A stretch of DNA of 53,078 nt from Diplocarpon mali. Its lineage: Eukaryota; Ascomycota; Leotiomycetes; Helotiales; Drepanopezizaceae. The stretch is from NCBI GenBank assembly GCA_024741835.1, contig JAENRP010000306.1, positions 1 through 53,078 of the forward strand, in the 5' to 3' direction. Positions within the stretch are counted from its first letter, which is position 1. Each line of letters begins with the position of its first letter. The notes beneath the pieces were generated by a model, which was not told where the DNA came from, did not search any database, and saw nothing but the letters and a program-made list of their open reading frames with translations. Made by a program: the position numbers and the translations under genes. This document shows positions 10,656 to 21,563 of the stretch, piece by piece.

Positions 10656-12142
10656 TCAATCCTTATTTTCAGTCGCCAAAGCTGCTATTGGCGCACTGTA
10701 ACACGATTAGCATGTGTCTTACAGAGCCAAGATTACCAGAGATCGCAAGCATTAGATGGATACGTACTTTGACGTAGCACCTATGGCTGCCGATGTTGGG
10801 GCAGCTTCTTCCGAGACTGATTGGGCACGCAGCAAGTGGGAAGGGATAGCAGGCTCATGTGTAATGGACGAGTTCGAGTGAGATTCATTGACTTGGCGCT
10901 CTGCGGCTAACGTCAGCACATCCACACCTGTGACATTATAACAACTGAGCAAGACATACCTAGCTCCCTAATCCTTTGCCGCAGCATTTGGTTCTCTCTG
11001 ACCATCATTTGAGTCTCAGCCTGGTAGAATGCACTTTCGTCACGTCCCGCAAGGTTCCAAGTCTCCCCGCCCTCGCCACTAATCGATGTTGATCTCAGTC
11101 TCGGGGATGCAGTACGACTTGGTGTCCTCGATCTTCGGTGTTGGAGGTCTGCGCGAGCAAGGTCAAAAGAGCTACGTGGATGAAGCGCAGCTGTCGGTGA
11201 ACGAGGCGTTGATATAGTCGAGTGCGGAATATTAGGATTAGAGAAGGACAGGGAGCGTTCTGAAGTAGGCGTAGACTCGTCAATAACTGGGGGTGTACCG
11301 TGACTTTGACCTCTCTCAGCCTGGAGCTGGTTGAGCTGCTGTTGCTGAGAACGTATCATCTGAAGAAGACGGTTCTGAGGGCTTGATTAGCATTCAGACA
11401 TCGACCGGCAAGTTCATTGACTGTAGCCCACTCAAGCGCCCGGGAGAAGACGCTGATGCTGCCAAGAAGCCCCAATCGGGACCCCAGGATATACGTACAA
11501 CTTGAGCCTCTTGTTCCTGCTCAATTTCTTGATGGATCTCCCCGAGACTCGGTGTGCGGAAGTGACGAGGGCCACCAGTCGAGATAATCGACGAGTCTGT
11601 GATGGAATGTGGGCTAGAAGTACGGTGTTGGGTTTCGTTTATCATTTCGCCAGGTGAAGGAGTGGAAGGGTCGTTGAGTTGCAAGCTCATCAGAACCGTC
11701 GAGCGTCTTCTGCCAGCATGGGAGGTTTGTCTGTTTCTTGAGGCGGAGCTTCCCGAGGAACCTGTTGATCATATGAGCGCCGTCCGTATCATTAAGCAAA
11801 TTACTCGTCTTGTTCTCCAAGCTGGGTTCAACAATAGCACCCCAGCCAAGCAGGCTTGACAGCGCATTGCTTCCAACCGCATGGTCCCCAAAGTCTCGGC
11901 CATCTCTCAACACGCGGAAAGGCTCATGGGTCGCACATACGTCTTGAATCTTCTTGTTGTAGTCCAGCATTTACAGCAGCCGCAGCTTGGAGCGAGGTAG
12001 AGGCGGATCGTGGGGATGGAGAGGGGCTCTGGCCGCGCAGGGCAGCTGCCTCTGCGGAATTCGAGAGTGCTCGTGCCATATTTGGCGAGCCTGACAGAGA
12101 TATCGATCGAGAGGAGGGAAGGGAGTTCAAGTCAGGAGCCAT
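10656..12142 (-). CDS. Conserved Ser-rich coiled-coil protein of unknown function
   Basis: Proposed exons: 12142–11941, 11761–11499, 11374–10960, 10900–10768 and 10695–10656; 350 aa. Phases agree at every junction. The protein starts MAPDLNSLPSSRSISLSG, a Ser/Arg-rich N-terminus. The first splice yields EDSRRSSGSSASRNRQ then GRRRSTVLMSLQLNDPSTP; this segment and PGEM are, to my memory, conserved in fungi. GEIHQEIEQEQEAQVNRLLQ begins a coiled coil. A second helix (residues about 275–310) reads AETQMMVRENQMLRQRIREL with zipper-like spacing. The middle is disordered and SP/TP-rich, a likely kinase target. The last exon is supported by GCTAATC and TTACAG; without it translation would stop within the donor (SKYVSI). 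The exon-4 acceptor could instead be TTAG six bases upstream. An in-frame ATG further upstream (12385) could lengthen the N-terminus. Function unknown. Confidence 0.68.
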
Positions 12143-14633
12143 TGAAGCTCTGTTACTTGGGGTGGGATGCGATAAGTATAGGTGAGGTAGGTAGGTAGCG
12201 CTGCGAGGAGGGGTCGGAATATGGATAAAGAAATGCAGTCGAGATGCTCGACGAAGACGATGTCGGAACTGTTGGGCAGGAACGGTATTCGAGGGCAGAA
12301 GAATGTCACTTGGGATCATCCAAGATCCGGGAGTGGTGTAGGTGATGGAGAAGTGAGCAGCAAACTGAGGCAATTCTGTTGTCAAAAGAGATAGTGGGGA
12401 TGTCTAGCTTTCTGCCCAGCGCCGGTGACGATGAGGAGCAGGAGGAACGAGGGTCCTGGTTATCTTTCTCTTGGCGCAAGCTAGGCCCAGCTCGTCCAAG
12501 TCTAGACTGTCCAGACATCCGTCCATTCAGCGACTTCCGAACGACATGAGTATATCTTCATCTCGACTGCTGTCTTCCCGGACAGAAAGATGTCAATCGG
12601 CCCATGGTTACCGACGATCCGATCATTGACTACGCGCGCGCACGCGACTGTCTGCTAGCCTGGGATCCTCAAACAACAGTCGGCTTTAGGGCTGGCGGCT
12701 TAGTCGTAGCCACTGTCTCAACAGCCCGAGAGCCATGGGAAATCTTCCGACGCCACCACGGGATTTCTTCTAGACGCAGCGGCGGCGGCGGCGGCGCAGA
12801 TCGCGGTGAGGCACGAAATCCCAGGGTTGGAAGAGTCCTCAATGACCATTGCCTGGAAGATTTCAACAGCATCCATCGCATAGTGTGGTAAAGACACCGC
12901 GTGTCGCCACGGTATTGCCTGGATGTACCACCCGCATAGCAATTGTTCCCAAACTCCGGGGGATCGCTTCAAACAGGGCAAGCCGACCTTTGTGTCACTG
13001 GTCAAGGGCCGGACACGCGGTAAATCCAAAGTGCATCAAGACGCTTATGAACAAAAGAATATCAACTCTTATCATATGCAACAGCCATCTTGGCTCCGGC
13101 TCTGCCTCCTGAGACACGTACTCGTATATTCGCGTTGGGTCGTCGCGTTGCTGGAGATGACTTGGCCATCTTTGTTCTGTCTCATGTAAAGGATCTTGAT
13201 CTTGAGTGCAAACCCCTTTTATATCTGGGTGTTTATATCAGCGATAGAGAGCACGCCGAAAGCGCCGTCGAGCCTCCATTACGTCTGTCAATCAAAACAA
13301 CAAATTGCTAACCACGAGTCTTATTTCCTGCCTCGTTAAGAACAAACGGCTTGGGTCATCGAGATTGGCCGCGTGATTGTACTGTCGTATATGGGGAAGT
13401 CGAGAAATAGGGGGAAAGTCGAAAAAGTCCCTCGGGTGACGGAGAGAGAAGAACTCGTACACACTTTCGGCAGAGGCATCAATTACGTATAATAACCCAC
13501 GTTGTGAGCAGAATAGCTGTAGATATCTGTGGTGGCAGAGGCATAGTCCCAAGTCTAACCGAGGTTCTCCCCAAGAATCCGCACTCTTCTTAGTCAACCC
13601 GGACAGACATTTTATCCGAGCCTTCTCCCCAGATGATGGCTTATGCACACGCGTAATGGTCGTAACTCGCGAGTTGGCGCCCAGGCCATTCGCCGTCCGT
13701 GTGCACGCGAGAAGGGACACCTGAATCATGTTGTGATTGGAAGTGTATTAACATGATGCAACAGGACAAATCAGTACAGAGGATGATGCACCCGCGCAAG
13801 TCAATACAAAGGACAATGGACAGAGGTACGGACAGAGAATATTCGTATATGGTAAATAGTCCGCACTGGAACCGAGGTTGCTGGCGGGGAACTGAAAGCG
13901 AGGAAACTTTTCAGTCGTGCAGGCCGCTCCCCCCTTAAATAAAAGCTAATCAGACAAAAACGGGACCGAAACCTTCCAAAATTCTTCCGAGAGAGAGGCA
14001 GCCCTGGCCAGCGTCAGGATACAAGCCAGCAACTGGTCTGTTCCAAAGCTTCGGTAGTGAGAGATAGTTCGGGAGGGCATAAAAGGGCCATATTTACTTC
14101 GGCGCTCTATTTACTTCTTACACAGCAGGTAGCTACCCCAGATACCCTGACAGCAAATCCACAGGTGCAAAGACCCATGCACAAGTTGCGCATACTGCAG
14201 TTCTCATCATGTAATACCATGGAAGTGATTAGTTCCCCAATTTCTATCTACCACGTCACGCTCTTAACTTCTCCTATTCTCTCAACCCGACCTCTCCTTA
14301 TGCAGGCCGTTGCCTGTTTTGCTGTCGATGTTTGCCTCTACCCTTGAGTATATGCCTCTGGTATCAATCCAAATACAGATTGACCAAAGCAGACCTATCG
14401 TTAGACGGTCTTCTTGTCGTGGCACCCGAAACCATCCATCCATTGAGCTTCAGGAGCTCGACTGTTCGATCTCGGTTTGTGGAAAATACCGACAGTCCCC
14501 TCATTCAATTTGCAACATCCTGTCAGGCACTCCCGACCTCCAAGTACGCAGCAGCCACCCCGCCGTTCTCACCTGCGGGGAGATCCTGGTGGCTGCTAGA
14601 ACTCGAGAGGATTAAGCAGCTTTTCCCTCGAGA
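12143..14633. other. Divergent intergenic region, 2.5 kb
   Basis: Lies between the coiled-coil gene (−) and the PH-domain gene (+). Short frames in all phases show no family signature. A Ser-rich minus frame starting at 12518 (MSGQSRLGRAG) could be an upstream exon of the coiled-coil gene, but I could not find a convincing donor. Confidence 0.45.
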
Positions 14634-17388
14634 ATGGCAAGATCCACTTACACTCGTCCGTCCAGCGATGCAGAGGGCGCAATACTTGCAGACAGCAGCT
14701 CACCCTCCCCTTCGAAATGTCGAGCACGCCTACCCATTAAGATGGATCTCTCCACCGGAGACGTTGCGAGTCGAGCCGCTCCACGGCAGCCAAATATACG
14801 AAAACAGGACTCCAAGACTGGATTACGGGCCCTCTTTACTTGGAACAAGACTGAAAAGGAACAGAGCCCCGTCTCACCTGTCGTTGAACAGCTCTCTCCC
14901 TGTTCTGAGGTCTCCGAGAAGTCAGTGATAGCCGTGGCGGACGCGAGCCTGCAGCTCAGCCTAACTCTCACCAGGCCCAAGACGAGCGACATCGAATCCG
15001 ACGTATCGCCAACCTCGCCTCCTGTGTCGACTATGTTCAGAAGGCTAACTTCGAAGCCTTCACGCATAGGCTTGGGTGCTGGTTCCACGCAGGAGATAAT
15101 GACACCGAGCCCAAGCAGCCCCTCGAGTTTGCCGACCCCATCATCCCCGCCGCCGCCCGCCATGTCATCAGCAGTCTTGAATCCGCTGCCGTTTTTCCAG
15201 GCGTGCCATCAGGCGGTCAGGTATGCTCAACTATCAGCTTCGACGTTATCTACCGATGTAATTCTTCGCTTGAGTGGCCACCTGAGCAACAGCATTTGGA
15301 GAGACGAATCGGGGCCGGCGACGCAGGATAAGGGGGAATCAGGTGCCGCAGCGAAGAAAGCCGAGAAAGCGAAGCAAAAACAATTAAGGCAGATCTCGGA
15401 CTCTCTTGAAAAGGCAGAATGGACGCAGAAGATCTTTGTGTTGGTCAGTCCTGGGTACCTGCTCCAGTATTCGAGAGATGGGTCGTTCAATCGACTGCCG
15501 GAGAAGATGATGCAGCTTAGCAGTGACTCGGGTAAGTGTGAGGTGGTGTTTTGAAGAAGATCTCGCTAACCGAGAATTAGTGGCGTTTGCAAGCGACGCG
15601 ATACCAGGAAAACACTGGGTGATCCAGATTTCTCAAGGCGTGGATTCCTGCGAACCCCCCGCGAGTGAATCCAGGACTCTCCTGTCACGTCTCACTGGCA
15701 AAGGGGCTGACTACCGCCGACCGGTCACGAGCATGCTTCTAGTTCTGGACTGTGCTGCAGACATGGACTCGTGGCTGGCAGTGATCAGGAGAGAGATCGA
15801 GGCTCTGCGAGAGAAGAAACACTGCTCAGAAACAGAAGAAGCCAAGCCGGACGAAAAACTCATGCAATTGAAAGCACAACCGAGTTATCAACCGCTAGCA
15901 GCCGGCTACGCAGACCAGCAATCCAACCCGACTTCTTCTGGGGCCCCATCACTCGGTCTACCGTCTTGGGTACAGATGAAAGGAAGTGGGCTGGAGAAAG
16001 AGCTGGAAGAAGCGATCTCTATAATGATTGACCCTCCTCCGCCAGCTCGACCTTCCACCGGCCACCGCTCCGTCACCGACAGCATGACGTCCAACGATGG
16101 ATGGCGTCTAGATGGTCTGCGAGACAGCACCGGCGGACTCTCTTATATGTCTTCCAGCCAGCGAACCCCGATCACATCTCAAGACTCCTCACCAGCAACT
16201 TCTCCCACCAGGGAGAAGGCCGGCTTCGACGACATCATCTGCCCCGTCACTCTAGACGACAACCATCTTAAACCCAACCCAACACTTCACGAACGCAGAA
16301 GATCCTTTCAACCAATGCAAGTCCTGAACCTGGAACCTCAAGCATCCCCAGCATCCCACCGAGAAGCCACCCTTGGCAGTCCCGTGGCCAGCGCAACACG
16401 ATCTCGCTCTCCTGGCATAACACCCAACTTCAGCGTCCCGAACTCGTCTAGGAAGCGCTTCTCCACCGCCCAAAGCCCAAGCTTGTCACAACGCTCGGTG
16501 GAATCCAGTCCTCGAGACTCCATACCGGAGGGCACTCGCAAAGCAGTCCCTACATCTCGCCACCTCTCGCGCTCTCCTCTCTCCCCTGTCTTTGACTCTC
16601 CCAAATCCCAACAAGAGACAGCGGTCATCACACCAACTGACACGACGTTCTCCTTCGTCACCACCACCGCCAAACCGACTATCGTCAACATCCCACCCCG
16701 TCAAATCCTCCCCGCCGCCGTTACGTCCAGCCCGCTACCGAAACGGGTGTCGAGCCTGATGCCTTTCGATGGCCCCGAGAGCTCAATCATCGATATCCAG
16801 TTCCCGCGGCGATACTCCAGCCTGCAACCTCCGCGCGAGACGAGCGACGAACAGGTTTCCCTCGACGAGACTCTGCATGCAGTGTACCTCCCTCCGGCGG
16901 CGCGATCAGCACCAGTGCCCTTCTCGTCGGCTGCTGATATCTTCCCTGTAACGGCTCCCCCCGCGGACGCAAGACCAAAGAGCCGGGCAGGAATCGATAC
17001 CGCTCTACCCGTGAGGGCAAACACGAAATCGAAGCTGCGCCGACCGAGTAATCTCCAAATCAACGCCACGGCGGCCCCTTTCACGCTCTCGCCGCTCTCC
17101 CACTCCAAGGCACTCTCCCCGGACGATGCCGTGGCGCGTCCCTCGTCGGCGCAATCCATGGCTCGGGCACCCACGCCTGCACCGCATGCCGGACGTCTCA
17201 GTCCAGCCCTCCTGCGCGCCAGAAAAGAAGAAAGAAAGGGCCTGACTGCGCGGCGCAGCATGCCAGTCCTCGTCGAAGGGCCCCCGCCCGCCCCACCTCC
17301 GAGCTGTGCACTGCCGCCTCTGCCATCGCCAGGCTTGAGGCCGAAAAGTGCCATGGGGAGAAGGACAGCTGCCAGGGTGGCGGAATGA
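14634..17388 (+). CDS. PH-domain protein with long disordered tail
   Basis: Two exons, 14634–15531 and 15581–17388; 901 aa. The 49-bp intron (GTAAGT, CTAAC, TTAG) falls inside the domain, and splicing gives QLSSDSVAFASDAIPGKHWV. A pleckstrin-homology-like fold spans about residues 190–376. It contains WTQKIFVLVSPGYLLQYSRD (beta strands 1–3) and ends with the C-terminal helix MDSWLAVIRREIEALR, which carries the near-invariant Trp of PH domains. A Lys-rich stretch (AKKAEKAKQKQ) precedes it. The flanks are Ser/Pro-rich and predicted disordered, with many SP and RS sites. PH domains usually bring proteins to phosphoinositide membranes or partners; no enzymatic domain is visible. It is likely a cortical or signalling scaffold, by inference. 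The ATG at 14634 is preceded by gaga and opens the longest frame. Confidence 0.8.
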
Positions 17389-18767
17389 GAAATCTCTTGT
17401 CTCTCTTGGAAGATGTGGAAGAGAAGCGACTTGCCATGCCATATATATCATGGCAGGATCTCCGGATAACCGTTCACGAAGACCTTTGGCAACGTGTGTA
17501 TACGAGCGAAGAAACCACTAGCGAGCCCGCGAACAGTTACTCTACGACATCTTGTACACTCACGGGCACCCACTCTCACAAGCGCTTACTCTCACGCGCA
17601 TTTAATCACACTCACTCACTCTCAATCATACACATATACAACATACTCTCTCACGTATATACAAGCATGCACACACCCCAACCCACCCGAACAATCCCCC
17701 AAGATCAAGCCAAATTCGATGTATCATACAATCAGCAATTTTTTTTTTCTTTTCCCGCCCACACCCTTTTTTTTTAATAAATAAATAGGGCACAGACTTT
17801 TCCAAATCAAATGCAGGCATGGATTAGATTAGCAGCACAGGACAAGAAGGGGTTTTAAAAACGGGTTAGGCTCACAGGACTAAATTGGCCGGAGTTCTTT
17901 TCTTTTTCTTTTTCTCTCTCTCCCCCTCTTCAGAGGATCTAAAAAGGTGCAGGAGAAGACAGATCCCAGACTCGGAGACAGTCGAGACTGTGACTCTCAC
18001 ATTGTACGTGTATATAAACATGGAAACATGAACAGAAGGAAATATGAACATGTCAGGGTAGAAGCAGAGAAGCAGACAGGCACCAGGTATTGAACCCATG
18101 TCAAAACTTGATGTGAAAAAAAAGGCAAATAATAAAAGAGAATAAAGAAATTGAAAGGTCTACCAAACATGACAATTCTTGAAATTTTATCAAATACGCA
18201 TACATACTGTACTACACATAGTTAAACCCCCAACATCTACCCAACATCCACTAAAAGGTACCCATTACCAATGCAAGCCATCCGAATCCAAAGTCGAATG
18301 CCACACCCGCCATAGCAACAGGTGTGATAGACAACGTATAAGAGTTTATCATATCTATCTAAAACCTGGCCAGCCTCTCCCGTGCTTGACGCTCAAGTGG
18401 TTTCTTCTACCCGGCGACGAGGGACAGATTCAACTGCAACCACTTCATCCAGAACCCAAGAGCAAGGTCATGGAAAGCATCCTGATACTTGCTCTGGATC
18501 TTGATGATGTTCAGGTGCGAAGGCCCATCGGCTGCAGAGCTAGGAGCCGTGTGCGATTTGGAGGTTCTTTGCGGTATGGGGGCTATAGGAGAGGAGGTGA
18601 TGGGGTAGATGGGGGCAGGTAGAGGAGTTGAGGCTACCAAGGAAGTGCCACATCCAATACCACTCTCAATCCCCTCTAGTCCCTCAAAAAGCATATCTGA
18701 TCGGTAGCGCAATTATTCAATTCAAGCTAAACACGACAATCGCTGACGCTGTAGCCTCCTGACAGAA
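17389..18767. other. Intergenic between convergent genes, AT- and simple-repeat rich
   Basis: Downstream of the PH gene are CA/CT-rich imperfect microsatellites (about 17560–17690), T and AAATA runs (about 17738–17787) and A-rich stretches (about 18115–18150). A 95-codon minus frame (18694–18407) shows no recognisable motif. Confidence 0.5.
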
Positions 18768-19655
18768 CTAGATAAAACTCGCATAACGTGAACCCGTCCG
18801 TCTGACAACACTATTTCTAGTTGTCTCTCTGCCTGCCTGTCCATTTGTATCGAGGTTTCTGAAACTATGTCCATCAGCCCTGTGAAAAGATTCGGCCCAA
18901 GAGTCTAACTCTGATTTGAAGAATTTCCAGCATTCTGCCCATGTCTGCTTAACAACCGTCTTTATGTCCGGGGCTTGCACGTACTGCATCTGCCGATTCG
19001 ACTGGGCACAGCAATACATGTAGTTAAAACAACACCCATTTTCTTCATCTTGATCTTCTGAGGCACCAGAGTTCCCTTCGTCATTGGGCTCGTTGCTTAG
19101 TGCGCCCGGACTGCCGGCTCTATTGATTGCCTGCATGCCGGACGGACGACTGGGTTCTGCAGAACTTGTCTCGGGCATGCGTCTCAACTTCGTGGTGGCT
19201 CTGGACTCGCGAGCTTTAGTTTTGCCTGATTTTTCATGCCGCGGGACTTGGGCGCCCCGGATGGGAAATGGACGACTTGCAAGTAATGGAGCGGTATCGT
19301 CACTCGGCGCATCTCCACCGGGTCGTAGAAGGCGTTCTGTCCGATCCTTGTTCTTTTCTTCGTCGCTGTGAGCAATGTCAACAGTATTTCCTCGCACATC
19401 ACTGGCCATCAATTCCTCAGCGCTACGGGCTTCAACCTCCTGCCCTGCGGATCCGATCAAAATCCCCTGCATAACTGTAGAAATAGGCGAGACCTCAGTG
19501 TCAGAACTGTCACTGTCGGACACACTGCTTTCGCCACCGCTCTGATCCAGCGGATTCCGGGTAGGGATAGCACCTCTTGGGCTAATACTCAGCGTCGAAT
19601 TTTCGCGGATGGGGGGCAGAGGCCGCGAAATCAAGGCACTCTTGATATTTGGCAT
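18768..19655 (-). CDS. Hypothetical protein with Cys cluster
   Basis: A single open exon of 295 codons from the ATG at 19655. I do not recognise a family. The N-terminal two thirds is polar and low complexity (SVSDSDSSDTEVSP, acidic/Ser). At about residues 206–216 a Cys/aromatic cluster reads GCCFNYMYCCAQ, flanked by an acidic EDQDEEN run. Then comes a helical, Trp-rich segment (TVVKQTWAECWKFFKSELDSW) and a basic tail (RNSVVRRTGSRYASFI). The cluster looks like a palmitoylation-type membrane contact or a small metal site, but neither is shown. No intron is needed. The gene is convergent with the PH gene. Real-gene status rests on length, codon openness and non-random motifs. Confidence 0.55.
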   Translation of the reverse strand: MPNIKSALISRPLPPIRENSTLSISPRGAIPTRNPLDQSGGESSVSDSDSSDTEVSPISTVMQGILIGSAGQEVEARSAEELMASDVRGNTVDIAHSDEEKNKDRTERLLRPGGDAPSDDTAPLLASRPFPIRGAQVPRHEKSGKTKARESRATTKLRRMPETSSAEPSRPSGMQAINRAGSPGALSNEPNDEGNSGASEDQDEENGCCFNYMYCCAQSNRQMQYVQAPDIKTVVKQTWAECWKFFKSELDSWAESFHRADGHSFRNLDTNGQAGRETTRNSVVRRTGSRYASFI

Positions 19656-21563
19656 TATTTTCCTTTCTTTTGAACTTGGAAAATGTGCTTCGTGTGTGGA
19701 TAATCGAAAATTATGGTTACTCGTGTGTTTAGGGTAAATCGACTGAGCGGCTGCGAGGGCCAGATCAGAGGTTGATGTCGGGGAATGGGTGGAAAAGCGA
19801 ATAGACCAGAGCTAGAGAGTACTAAGCGACGATTGCTGAATTCTGCGCAGAGAGTAAGGAGCAGGAGTTTGTAAGTAGCTGATAGTGTATCAGTATGTGG
19901 CATGCAGGCAATCCCGTTGGAACGAGCTTACTGGTACAACCGATGCATGTGTGAGTGAGAGCTCTTAGATTTGGTTACTGAAATGAATGAGAGCAATCTT
20001 CCATGAATATATTGATACGTGAGCGACTGTTGATGAGTGATACTGTATGGTGATGATTTTTGTTGGTGGAGTATTTGTGGAAGTCAACATCGCGTACCTG
20101 CCGAAAGGGGCGTAAGCGAGTCGCTCTTGCCACCAGGGGAGGGCTCTCCGTTGCGGGTACCCTGAAAGAAGTGGGAAGAGCATCTGCAAAGCCACCAGCT
20201 TCGCATCGCTGTAATGATTGACCCTTGAATTTTCGTCTTATACCCACGACAGGATCAATCAATATATGAAAAAAACCACTTGGAACGCTGCAGTCACCAA
20301 GGCAGTGCGGAGACGTTTACATTGATCTACATAAAATTTCTATTTGATGCTTTCGAGAAAACACTCAAATAAAATATCTGAAGCATCGCAGTAGATACAG
20401 GGACAATAACTTCAATAAGGTAGTCAGTCACGTCCTCGAAAGTAATCGTCACCCGATAACGACCGTCTTCCTAGCCAGTGACTTGAAGTCACAGGGCTAA
20501 TTAGGTCAAGGCAGTGTGAAAGTACATGAAATACTCTAATGAAGAAACCAGTACTAGCTAAGATGCAGTCTTGGAAAAGAAAGCAGTTGATCGATTCTGT
20601 TGTGAGCTTTGACGTTGAGATCATCAATGGGCCAATTCAAACAGTTCAATAAACCTTGTCAGCACTCTGTCTCAGCGATCCTCACGATTAAAGATGCCAA
20701 ACCTCCATCAACGCCAGTCCTGTGAAGGATCATTAAACAGTGCACGACAAGATTAAGTATTGGAAAGATGTCGCAGTCCTGGGCTAAAATGTATGAAGCA
20801 TACACAATTTCTTCCAGAGAGCTGTAACATCAAGAGCCCAGCCCTTTTGACCGTCGTTTGAAGTTAGGGAGGGAATTCCGCCCCGGGCGACACACAACTG
20901 CAGACTGCAACTGATCACGGAAACCTCCAGGAGCGAGTTAGTCATTAATATTACCACGATTAGGCGGAGAATGAGACATTTCTTATGGATCCGTGTTGGA
21001 CGAAGCCAGATCCACACCACTCAAGAGGTTTTATATGTATCAAAGCCATGAAATTGGATTGACTGATTTGCTTCCAAGCCACAACAATCAGCAGATACTC
21101 GTGAATTGGCAATTCAAGTGCGAGTGGGGTTAGTTCTTAGCCAGAACCATCGAAAAGAATCAATCTCAATCCTCGATAACTCAGGCAATCATCCCGCAAG
21201 AAATTTCAATATGGTATATATGCCATTTGGCTCATCAATGACTTGAAAAACCCTATCCAGGATCGAGCCGCGATCCTTGCGAAGCGCTCAGGAATCCACT
21301 TATAACGGTAGCAATTTTCATGAAGCCCGGTTTTCACTTCAAGGCTGACTCGCGATGACTTCCGTGTTCACAAGAACCTGAGAGTTTCTTCATCCGACTA
21401 ATACGCTAACCGCTTCAAACAAGGAAAATCGCTGCTCTGAACCCATGGTTCCGATGATACCTATCCAGTACAGTAAATAAAAGAGGTAGCCCACGTGCCC
21501 TTGCTTACTTCCACCAGCGCCGAACACCCAACTACATTTACGCAGAGAGAACCAGCTTCCTCA
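19656..21563. other. Intergenic, 1.9 kb, moderately AT-rich
   Basis: Upstream of the Cys-cluster gene and downstream of the DUF2415 gene (both minus). Only short frames, with no repeat or RNA gene that I can identify. Confidence 0.5.

Noticed and set aside
18407..18694. 95-codon minus-strand ORF downstream of the Cys-cluster gene
   Set aside because: Pro/Ser-rich with no motif, in a 3' flank; could not be joined to the neighbouring gene with good splice sites.
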